A program made the translations under genes and the position numbers. From Actinomycetales bacterium (GTDB taxonomy: Bacteria > Actinomycetota > Actinomycetes > Actinomycetales > Dermatophilaceae): a stretch of 64,000 nt of DNA. This document shows positions 1-6,775 of the stretch, piece by piece. Numbering within the stretch: position 1 is the first letter of the stretch; the number at the start of each line of letters is the position of its first letter. The stretch is from assembly GCA_016711095.1 (NCBI GenBank), contig JADJTP010000001.1, positions 248,001 to 312,000 on the forward strand, read 5' to 3'. The notes under the pieces are model-generated. The model saw only the letters and a list, made by a program, of their open reading frames with translations. It did not search any database and was not told the DNA's origin.

Positions 1-150
1 CCGCAGGGCCAAGACCTGATTCGTCATCGAACCCCAGGTCGTGACCGTCTCCACCGTCTTCCGACGCCCAGCACCCGCAACACGGACACAGACCTTGGCG
101 TCCTTCTTGGACACGTCCAGGCCAGCACACCGCACGTGTACCACTTCCAT
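1..150 (-). CDS. IS110-family transposase, N-terminal fragment (runs off window)
   Basis: The minus strand from the ATG at 150 reads MEVVHVRCAGLDVSKKDAKV and continues to the window edge. This is the typical start of IS110/IS1111 transposases: the GLDVSK strand carries the first Asp of the DEDD (RuvC-like) catalytic set. Only about 50 residues are present, so the rest of the DEDD domain and the C-terminal Tnp20 serine domain lie outside. A GTG at 153 is an alternative start. The family recombines DNA under guidance of a bridge RNA encoded in the element's non-coding end. The fragment abuts a CRISPR cassette, so it probably marks one edge of a mobile segment. Confidence 0.75.
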   Translation of the reverse strand, partial: MEVVHVRCAGLDVSKKDAKVCVRVAGAGRRKTVETVTTWGSMTNQVLALR

Positions 151-430
151 CACGACCACCTGCTTCCCAATCGACGGACCATCACCAGGTGTCCGTCGCG
201 GGAGGGCAGGGAGATTCGGAAGTCTGACGCTCGGGCTCGAAGGCACCAATCCACGGTTCCCGTGGCGCCCTCCACCACCATGCTGACCAACAGGCTCACA
301 GGCACTACAGGGGCTTCGGGGTCGACCGCGACGAACCCAACCAGTCTCACCCCGTTGGACACCTCGTCACCACAGCAGAGCGCGACGCCACCGGAATCTT
401 CGCACCCCATGGTGCGCCGGCGGCGCCGCG
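151..430 (-). ncRNA. Candidate IS110 bridge-RNA region (5' non-coding end of the element)
   Basis: In IS110-group elements the non-coding end upstream of the transposase encodes a structured bridge RNA. Here that upstream stretch has no credible gene and contains a perfect hairpin, CCACGG-TTC-CCGTGG, at 251-265. I cannot define the element's left boundary, core dinucleotide or the donor/target loops by eye, so this is a location inference from family knowledge. About 430-619, between this region and the end of cas2, shows no gene and no CRISPR-type repeats. Confidence 0.3.
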
Positions 431-619
431 TTGCTGACCAGCACAAACGGTGTCGGTTTTCACACCCGACGTTACCGACCAGTAGGAACGGATGGTCCGA
501 GGACCCTCGGGAGCGCGTTTGTGCAGGTCACAGGCTTGCATACCCGGAGGCCTGTCTGATCGAAATCTCTACCCACCCCCTTCCACAGCGAGAGCCGGCG
601 GACGCCCGGCCACGGCACG

Positions 620-907
620 TCACCACGCGATCCAGTAGAGCACGGGTTCGGGGCTGTGTGCCTGCCCGATGCAGACCTGTCCTCCCCAGCAGTCGGCGCA
701 CTGTGCGAAGAAGTGCAGCGAGTCGACATCCAGGTCGAGGAAGGACTCGGCCCTACGCCGGATCTCGGCCAGGTCTTCGGAGCTCGTCTGAAGCACGAAG
801 ACAGACCTCTGCAGCCGATCCCCGTAGCCTTGCAGCAGGGCCGCTAACCGGGCACGCCGGCTGTCAGCGGACACGTCGTATGCCGCGATCACGGTCAGGG
901 ACGCCAT
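620..907 (-). CDS. cas2: CRISPR-associated endonuclease Cas2
   Basis: A 95-residue protein starting MASLTVIAAYDVS. The N-terminal beta strand ends in the conserved Asp of the Cas2 ferredoxin fold (AYDVSADSRRARLAALL), followed by an LQRSVFVL strand. A CxxC pair (CADC) near the C-terminus recalls Cas2 proteins of actinobacterial and cyanobacterial type III loci. Cas2 dimers bridge two Cas1 dimers in the spacer-integration complex. The ATG at 907 lies inside the 3' end of RT-cas1 (stop 895-897), a 13-nt overlap implying translational coupling. An in-frame extension up to 988 reads through the cas1 tail and is unlikely to be used. Confidence 0.88.
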   Translation of the reverse strand: MASLTVIAAYDVSADSRRARLAALLQGYGDRLQRSVFVLQTSSEDLAEIRRRAESFLDLDVDSLHFFAQCADCWGGQVCIGQAHSPEPVLYWIAW

Positions 908-2758
908 GTCAGTCCCGTGAACGAGACCGTCGGGTCCATAATCGCCGCCCGCAAGCGTTGCGCCTGACGGTAGAGGTGCCGACGCCACGTGCCAGCGAAG
1001 TCGGGAAGCGCCCCCTTGGCCCGGTGCAGCATCCGACGCTCGTAGGCGTCCAGCAGCAGGGTCTGCCCCGCCTTCGTCAGGAAGACTCCGGAGCGGCCCT
1101 GCTCGGTGCGACCATGCTCCGGCCGCAGCCGTCGCTGCCGGATCGCCTCAGCGACGACCTGGTCGACGATGAGGGCGCGGAACTCTTCCTGCAGGTCCAA
1201 AGCAAGGCTGGGCCGGTTGTCCTGGTCAGAGTGCAACAGGCCGAGCGCGGGGTCCAGGGCCTGCGGCATACAGGGCCGTGACGCACTCGCCGAGCAGCAC
1301 GGTGTAGAGGAACGACAGCGCGGAGTTGGGCACGTCGAGCGGAGGCTGGCGGCTTCGGACGGTGAAGGCCATCTCCGAGGGCAACAACGCCCCCAGCGCG
1401 GGGAAGTAGGCGGCAGCAGCAGCCCCCTCCAGACCCATGATCTCGTCGCGAGTCGCCGCCTCTGGCAAGAGCCGCAGAGCCCCGTTGATCTGGCTGACAG
1501 CCGCCGCGGTCTCCTCGGCAAGCCCGGGTTCGTTGAACCGCCGCAGGAGCACGACCTGCTGAGCAAGCTTCGCCGACACGATCGACCTCGCGATCGGCAC
1601 CGCGTCCGGCGAGCCGGCCATCGCAACCTGGCTGCGGATCCGCGAGACTCGGGCGCCGCTGCCGGCGGCAACGAGGCTCGCCTCATAGGAGCCGCGGCGG
1701 GAGGCGAAGACCACGTCGACCTGACTGCGGGCGGCCCACGCCCGCAGCCCCGCGCTCACCCCTACCGAGCCGAAGACGACGATCCGCCCGACGTGACTCA
1801 CGGGCACACTGAGCAGCTCGACGTCGCGCGCATCCTCGACGATCACCCGCCCCTTGGCGACGCGCGCCCCGGAGCCCTGCGCACCGGCATACACCACCTT
1901 GCGTTCCGGCTCCTCAATGCGCGCGCCGCCCATCGCAGGGGGATAGCGCGGTCCGAAGTCCTCCCCGACGAAGGTGAAGCCGTCGTCGAAGGACATCACG
2001 TCGGTCTTGTCAGCACCGAGAGCCATTCCCCACACCTCCAGGACGCGGGAGGCGATGCGCATCGCCTCCCACGCGTCATCACGGGTCTGCGCGCCGACGA
2101 CCACGTCGTCGGCGTAACGGACCACTCCGAAACCAGCGTCGAGCAGCGAATCGTCGAGATCGACGAGAAGGAGATTGCTCAGCAGTGGCGACAGTGCACA
2201 CCCTTGGGCGAGGCCGGAGAGCGTCCGCAGGCGACGATGCCCCGGCACCGAAGTCGGCCGCGCCAGAAGCAGGTCGGCGATCTGCATCGCCTCAGGCGCG
2301 ACGAGGGCTGCCAGCCGCCGGCGCACGAGATCGACCGGGATCGTGGGGAAGCAGTCGTCGATGTCGGCGCGCAGCACCCAACGGCGCCCCTCCTCGCGGA
2401 AGCTCACCACCGCCTCGACCGCGTCGGCGACCCCCAGGCCCGCGCGATAGGCAAATGAACACGACCCGAGCTGCGGGTCGACGTCGGAGTCGATCGCGGC
2501 CAGGAGCGCCCGACTCACCACCCGATCCCGGACAGCAGGGATGTGCAGGACCCGCACTCCGCCGGACGGCTTGGCGATCTCCACCTCGGTAAGCGGTTGG
2601 GGCTGGTATGTGCCGTCGGCAAGCTGCGTTTCGAGTCGTGTCAGCTGCTCGTCGACGCCCTCAAGGAAGCGCGCAACACCCGGCGCGAGGGCGTTGTCGT
2701 CGAGATCGTTGGCGAGGAGGTCCGCCCACGCCTCCTCGAGCTCGGTCAGCGTGAGCAT
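895..2758 (-). pseudogene. cas1: Reverse transcriptase-Cas1 fusion, single-base frameshift near the Cas1 C-terminus
   Basis: The N-terminal half is a group II-intron-like reverse transcriptase: RADIDDCFPTIP carries the first catalytic Asp, and RYADDVVVGA is the YADD motif. The C-terminal half is Cas1: MGLEGAAAAAYF holds the catalytic Glu; LGLLH holds the His; SLALDLQEEFR holds the acidic metal ligands. The frame breaks at a GGG run at 1257-1259 (plus-strand numbering): removing one G restores AAGLDPALGLLH, exactly as the family requires. Upstream of it the frame ends in a spurious tail at 1226. RT-Cas1 fusions acquire spacers from RNA as well as DNA in type III systems. Repaired length is about 620 residues, normal for the fusion. 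The start is ATG 2758 or ATG 2782, right behind the cas6 stop at 2796. Confidence 0.88.
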
Positions 2759-2795
2759 CCTGGGGCGCCCTTGGCAGGACATTCGGTCGGGCCGC

Positions 2796-3572
2796 TCACG
2801 CCGGCTGTCGTCGTTCGCCGGTCGCCTCACCCGGTCGGGCAGTGACGTCAACCACTCCGAAGCCCTTGGCGCGCATGGAACCCACTCCCGCGAACGGAGC
2901 AAGAGCAAGCAACGGCCCAGCCCAGCGAGCCGCCGCGTCGTCGTCAGCGCGCAGGTGCATGGTGCCGGTCACGCCGGACATGAGGACGATCCGAGGGATG
3001 CCGTCGCGGCCGCGCACCTGCAACTCGGTCACCGAGCTCGTCAGTCTCAGGTCGCTCACCCACACTGCCCGGTATGGCGCCGGGTCGGCCGCCGGGCCGG
3101 GCAGTGGCAGCAGGTCGGGCTCCGGGCACCACGCCTGCCACGACCGCGCCAATCCCGACAGCACCGTCTGGACTTCGGGCAGCGGAGTCGACCGATCGCC
3201 GGAGCGGAAGGTCGTCGGGGTGAGCAGTTCAAGGGTCCAGGAGCGCGCTTGACACTGTCGGGCCAGTTCCTCCCACGACCGCTGCCGTAAGCGCACCGGC
3301 CGACCCAACCGCCCGACCGTCGGGCCGAGTTTCACCTTCATGACGTCGGCCGCCACCGCCGCGAAACGCTCATGCGCTGGCTTCCCGAGCAGGCCGACTT
3401 CGACGCCGACCCGGCCGTCGCGCTCGACGAGCGGAGAGACGGCATACGGCTTCTCTCCTGCCCAATGCTCACTGCCGCGGTCGAACCACCGCGAGACAGC
3501 AGCGTGGACGTGGTGCAATTGCACCCGGTGCGGGTCGATCCCTGCGAGCGGCACGAACCACCTACTGGGCAT
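2796..3572 (-). CDS. cas6: CRISPR repeat endoribonuclease Cas6
   Basis: The protein starts MPSRWFVPLAGIDPHRVQL. The motif HHVHAAVSRWFD follows and the C-terminal Cas6 signature is present: GVTGTMHLRA, then the glycine-rich loop FAGVGSMRAKGFG. Cas6 cuts the precursor CRISPR transcript inside each repeat; the His in HHVHA is a plausible general acid or base. The ATG at 3572 is preferred over upstream in-frame codons because family alignments begin with SRW. It overlaps the preceding ORF by 11 nt and precedes RT-cas1, so the four genes look like one operon. In some relatives Cas6 is fused to RT-Cas1; here it is separate. Confidence 0.85.
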   Translation of the reverse strand: MPSRWFVPLAGIDPHRVQLHHVHAAVSRWFDRGSEHWAGEKPYAVSPLVERDGRVGVEVGLLGKPAHERFAAVAADVMKVKLGPTVGRLGRPVRLRQRSWEELARQCQARSWTLELLTPTTFRSGDRSTPLPEVQTVLSGLARSWQAWCPEPDLLPLPGPAADPAPYRAVWVSDLRLTSSVTELQVRGRDGIPRIVLMSGVTGTMHLRADDDAAARWAGPLLALAPFAGVGSMRAKGFGVVDVTARPGEATGERRQPA

Positions 3573-3872
3573 TGCAGTCCTCCTTGTCCGGGTCGCCATG
3601 GTCGAACTGCCCGAGCGCCCGGCACCTGATGGTGCCACCCGAGTCGTCACGGACCTCATCGAGCGGGAAGTAGAGATCGTCGCGCGGCACTGCCGCTGCC
3701 AGGACGCGAGACACCAGGTATGCCGTGCCGCTCACTTTCTCGGGGAGCCCAGCGACGCCACCGGCATAGCTGACCGTGCGGACCGGGACCGGTCCTTGAT
3801 CGGTGCCGAGAGCCGATGGTGCTGCGACCTCTTCGACGATGCGAGCAAACACCCCACTGGTCGGCCAGGACG
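3562..3872 (-). pseudogene. Uncharacterised ORF upstream of cas6, 5' end removed by the IS256-family element
   Basis: About 100 residues of native sequence remain, from SWPTSGVFARIVEEV to a stop at 3562. Upstream codons in this frame belong to the inserted IS. The pattern resembles a small uncharacterised family I recall from phages and mobile elements (N-terminal LTPHxI, then SGxxARV, then GLPxxxxGxxYLVS, then RDDLxxPxxxVRDxxGxxxxCRxL). If so, only about 20 N-terminal residues are missing. Function unknown. Its stop overlaps the cas6 start by 11 nt, so translation of cas6 may have depended on it; the insertion probably separates the operon from its native promoter. Confidence 0.55.
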
Positions 3873-5297
3873 GGGACTGTCCGGCAAACGGTGTTTCTGG
3901 CCTGACACGCCAGCAGCTGCTGGTGGGAAGGTTGGTCACCGATGACCGAGACAATCACGGGCGTGAGCTCGATGCCCAAGGAAGCCAAGAAGGTGCGGTC
4001 GTCCTCGTCGCGGGCGTCCGCGGCGGAGAAGGCCGCGATCGCGCAGCTGGTCAAGGCCGCGCGGGATCGGGGTGAGGACATCACCGGCCCGGAGGGCCTG
4101 CTGAAGTCCATCACCGCGACGGTGCTCGAGGCTGCGCTGGAGGAGGAGATCACCGACCATCTCGGGCACGCCAAGCACCAGGCGCCCGAGGGTGGCGCGG
4201 CCAACATCCGCAACGGGACCAGACCCAAGACGGTCCTGACCGACGCGGCCGGGCAGGTGACCATCGAGGTCCCTCGCGACCGGGCGGGCACGTTCGAGCC
4301 GGTCATCGTCAAGAAGCGGCAGCGCCGGCTCAACGACGTCGACGCGGTCGCGATCTCGTTGTTCGCGAAGGGGTTGACCACCGGGGAGATCAGCGCCCAC
4401 TTCGCTGAGGTGTACGGCGCGTCGATCAGCAAGGACACGGTCTCGCGGATCACCGACAAGGTCGTGGAGGAGATGCAGGCGTGGTCCTCACGGCCGTTGC
4501 ACGCGGTGTACGCGGCGATCTTCATCGACGCGATCTACGTCAAGGTCCGTGACGGGCAGGTCGGCAACCAGCCGTACTACGCCGCGATCGGGGTCGACCT
4601 CAACGGGCGACGTGACGTGCTCGGGCTGTGGGCCGGACAAGGCGGTGGCGAGAGCGCGAAGTTCTGGATGAACGTGCTGACCGATCTGAAGAACCGTGGC
4701 GTGGCCGACGTGTTCTTCGTCGTGTGCGACGGCCTCAAAGGACTGCCCGACAGCGTGAACGCGGTCTTCCCTCAAGCGATCGTGCAGGCCTGCGTGATCC
4801 ACCTGATCCGGGCCACGCTGCGGTACGCCTCGCGCAAGTACTGGGACCACCTCGCTGGCGACCTGCGACGGATCTACACGGCACCGTCGGTGGACGCCGC
4901 CTGGGCCGCGTTCGAGGAGCTCGAGGAGAAATGGGGCAAGCCCTACCCGGCGATCCCCAAGATGTGGCGCGCCGCCTGGGAAGAGTTCACCCCGTTCCTG
5001 GCCTACGACGTCGAGATCCGACGGGTCCTGTTCTCCACGAACGCGATCGAGTCGTTGAACTCGCGCTACCGGCGCGCGGTGACCGTGCGGGGGCACTTCC
5101 CCACCGAGCAGGCCGCGCTCAAGTGCCTGTACCTGGTCACCCGCGGACTGGACCCCAAGGGCACCGGGCAGGCACGCTGGACCATGCGGTGGAAGCCCGC
5201 ACTCAACGCGTTCGCCGTCACCTTCGCCGACCGCATGCCAGCCGCCGAGAACCTCTAACAAGATGAACGCCAGAAACACCGTTCATCGGACAGTCCC
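3873..5297 (+). mobile_element. IS256-family insertion sequence
   Basis: Terminal inverted repeats bound the element: the left end reads GGGACTGTCCGGCAAACGGT and continues to about 3901; the right end (5297 back to about 5269) reads GGGACTGTCCGATGAACGGT and continues alike, differing at only three of about 29 positions. One transposase fills the interior. IS256-type insertion normally duplicates 8-9 bp, but the flanks (CCAGGACG left, GGCATCTG right) differ. The element has therefore probably recombined with another copy or deleted neighbouring DNA. It lacks the GTATGCCG octamer found throughout the chromosome, consistent with recent arrival. Confidence 0.9.
3942..5258 (+). CDS. IS256-family (Mutator-like) transposase
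   Basis: A 438-residue DDE transposase. The first Asp lies in IFIDAIYVKVRDG, the second in FVVCDGLKGLPDSV, and the Glu in FSTNAIESLNSRYRR, the hallmark order of IS256/Mutator proteins. The N-terminal part (TDHLGHAKH, RNGTRPKTV, VEVPRDR-like) is the usual DNA-binding region. The ATG at 3942 is 69 nt inside the left terminal repeat. A second in-frame Met (SMPKEAKK) could serve instead. The gene appears intact and so possibly active. Confidence 0.92.
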   Translation: MTETITGVSSMPKEAKKVRSSSSRASAAEKAAIAQLVKAARDRGEDITGPEGLLKSITATVLEAALEEEITDHLGHAKHQAPEGGAANIRNGTRPKTVLTDAAGQVTIEVPRDRAGTFEPVIVKKRQRRLNDVDAVAISLFAKGLTTGEISAHFAEVYGASISKDTVSRITDKVVEEMQAWSSRPLHAVYAAIFIDAIYVKVRDGQVGNQPYYAAIGVDLNGRRDVLGLWAGQGGGESAKFWMNVLTDLKNRGVADVFFVVCDGLKGLPDSVNAVFPQAIVQACVIHLIRATLRYASRKYWDHLAGDLRRIYTAPSVDAAWAAFEELEEKWGKPYPAIPKMWRAAWEEFTPFLAYDVEIRRVLFSTNAIESLNSRYRRAVTVRGHFPTEQAALKCLYLVTRGLDPKGTGQARWTMRWKPALNAFAVTFADRMPAAENL

Positions 5298-5319
5298 GGC
5301 ATCTGACCTGCGGCTGGGG

Positions 5320-5396
5320 TGGTGGCCAGGGGCGGGGTCGAACCGCCGACCTTCCGATTTTCAGTCGGACGCTCGTACCAACTGAGCTACCTGGCC
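5320..5396 (-). tRNA. tRNA-Phe (GAA)
   Basis: The minus strand gives acceptor GGCCAGG/CCTGGCC, a D-arm GCTCAG, anticodon loop CTGAAAA with anticodon GAA, a T-arm with GGTTCGAACCCC, discriminator A and an encoded CCA (5320-5322). It is the last of three tRNAs on this strand and lies only 22 bp from the IS256 right end, so its 3' side is the boundary of the accessory block. Confidence 0.95.
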
Positions 5397-5423
5397 AGGT
5401 GGCTCCCTTGTGAGTGCTTCCAG

Positions 5424-5497
5424 CGACCCCGACGGGACTCGAACCCGCGACCTCCGCCGTGACAGGGCGGCGCGCTAACCAACTGCGCTACGGGGCC
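5424..5497 (-). tRNA. tRNA-Asp (GTC)
   Basis: The minus strand gives acceptor GGCCCCG/CGGGGTC with one G-T pair, an anticodon loop CTGTCAC with anticodon GTC, T-arm GGGTTCGAGTCCC and discriminator G. CCA is not encoded. The Glu-Asp-Phe order is a common actinobacterial tRNA cluster, presumably one transcript. Confidence 0.95.
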
Positions 5498-5539
5498 TTG
5501 GTGGGCGGCAGCGGACCAAGACACTTCCAAGACACTGCG

Positions 5540-5612
5540 TATCCCCAACGGGATTCGAACCCGTGCTGCCGCCGTGAAAGGGCGGAGTCCTGGGCCGCTA
5601 GACGATGGGGAC
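5540..5612 (-). tRNA. tRNA-Glu (TTC)
   Basis: The minus strand gives acceptor GTCCCCA/TGGGGAT, D-arm TCTAGCGGCC, an anticodon loop with TTC, T-arm GGGTTCGAATCCC and discriminator A. CCA is not encoded. First gene of the three-tRNA cluster. Confidence 0.95.
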
Positions 5613-5664
5613 CCGGTGACCTCGGACCCTCGCCAACCCGCGAGCCTGCTCGGATCCGTTGAGG

Positions 5665-5705
5665 ACCCGGTCAGCATATGGGACTTCGCGCAGGGCGGCC
5701 AAATC
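5665..5705 (-). promoter_or_regulatory. Candidate promoter of the tRNA-Glu-Asp-Phe cluster
   Basis: Reading the minus strand, TTGGCC is followed after 17-18 nt by TATGCT, about 60 nt upstream of tRNA-Glu. This fits the actinobacterial sigma-A pattern (TTGACN, then TANNNT). The rest of 5613-5804 shows no gene. Confidence 0.35.
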
Positions 5706-5804
5706 GCCGAGGTGATTATCACGCGGACCGAGTGACCCGCGATCCAGCCGAGGATCGGGGCCGCAGACCTCCCGGCTACGTACATCCCGACGCCTTCGAG
5801 AGCC

Positions 5805-6740
5805 TCAGTCGTGCCTCGGCGCAAGGGTGAGCAGGGTCGCCTCCGGGCGGCAGGCAAACCGCACTGGCGCCATCGGCGACGTCCCAAGCCCCGCCGACAC
5901 TTCAAGGTATGCCGCGTCGCTCGGTGCCGCTGCTGCCGGGGCGGACCCGGCTCCGGGCCACCACCGGGAGACGCCCTTGGCCCGGCGGGTGTCCAGGTCG
6001 CAGTTGGTGACCAGCGCCCCCCAGAACGGCAGGCAGAGCTGCCCGCCGTGAGTGTGTCCCGCCATGACCAGGCCGGCCCCGTCGGCCGTCATCGCGTCGA
6101 GCACTCGCTGATAGGGGGCATGGGAGACGCCGATGGTGAGCGCCGCGGCAGGATCGGCCGGGCCGGACACCCGCTCGTAGCGGTCGTAACGCAGGTGCGG
6201 GTCATCGACACCGACGAACTCGAGATCGCTACCGGCGACGGACAACGTGGCCCGGCGGTTGCTCAACTCGGTCCACCCGCCCGCGGCTAGACCGGCGACC
6301 AGCCGAGCGGTCGGTAGTCGCGCCGAATCGCCGAGGCCGCGCCGGTGGTGACGGGTGAGATAGCGCCCCGGATTCTTCAGCCGCGGCGCGAAGTAGTCGT
6401 TGGACCCCATCACGAACACCCCCGGCACACGCATGAGCGGCTCAAAGGCGCGCAGCAGGACATCGATGGAGCGCGGATCGGCGATATTGTCGCCCGTGTT
6501 GACGACCAGGTCGGGCTCCAACTCGGCCAGGCCACGCACCCAGTCGGCCTTGCGGCGCTGGGCAGGCATGAGGTGCAGATCGGTGAGGTGCAGCAGCCGC
6601 ACCGGTCGGGCAGCCGGCGGCAGGACCGGCACCGTGAACCGGCGCAGGGTGAAGAGGTTGCGCTCGATCAGGGCGGCATACGACAAACCCGTGGTCCCGA
6701 AAGCTGCGGCCCCGGCGGCGGTGGCAGCGATCGAGGGCAT
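5805..6740 (-). CDS. Calcineurin-like metallophosphoesterase, membrane-anchored
   Basis: 311 residues. The N-terminus (MPSIAATAAGAAAFGTTGLSY) is a short hydrophobic anchor. The two-metal phosphoesterase motifs follow: LTDLHL (D-x-H), VNTGDNIADP (GDxxD-like), GSNDY (GNHD-like with Ser/Asp), VSHAPYQ and AGHTHGGQL. This is the YkuE/Rv3683 type, placed directly downstream of a class A penicillin-binding protein as in mycobacteria. The substrate is unknown; a lipid or cell-wall phosphoester is the usual guess. The start at 6740 is the first Met after the ponA stop at 6776, 36 nt away. Confidence 0.85.
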   Translation of the reverse strand: MPSIAATAAGAAAFGTTGLSYAALIERNLFTLRRFTVPVLPPAARPVRLLHLTDLHLMPAQRRKADWVRGLAELEPDLVVNTGDNIADPRSIDVLLRAFEPLMRVPGVFVMGSNDYFAPRLKNPGRYLTRHHRRGLGDSARLPTARLVAGLAAGGWTELSNRRATLSVAGSDLEFVGVDDPHLRYDRYERVSGPADPAAALTIGVSHAPYQRVLDAMTADGAGLVMAGHTHGGQLCLPFWGALVTNCDLDTRRAKGVSRWWPGAGSAPAAAAPSDAAYLEVSAGLGTSPMAPVRFACRPEATLLTLAPRHD

Positions 6741-6775
6741 CCGGCATTCTCCCACGATCGGCGAGCTACGCCGGG

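Noticed and set aside
150..620. Possible CRISPR array downstream of cas2
   Set aside because: No direct repeats of 25-40 bp with regular spacing can be seen here or elsewhere in the window.
1226..1290. Programmed frameshift in RT-cas1
   Set aside because: The slip site is a plain GGG with no heptamer or stimulatory structure, and similar G/C-run indels occur in unrelated genes.
1106..2458. 450-residue frame opposite RT-cas1
   Set aside because: The RT and Cas1 motifs are on the minus strand; this frame is low complexity.
3865..5305. 8-9 bp target duplication around the IS256-type element
   Set aside because: CCAGGACG and GGCATCTG do not match, nor do shifted versions.
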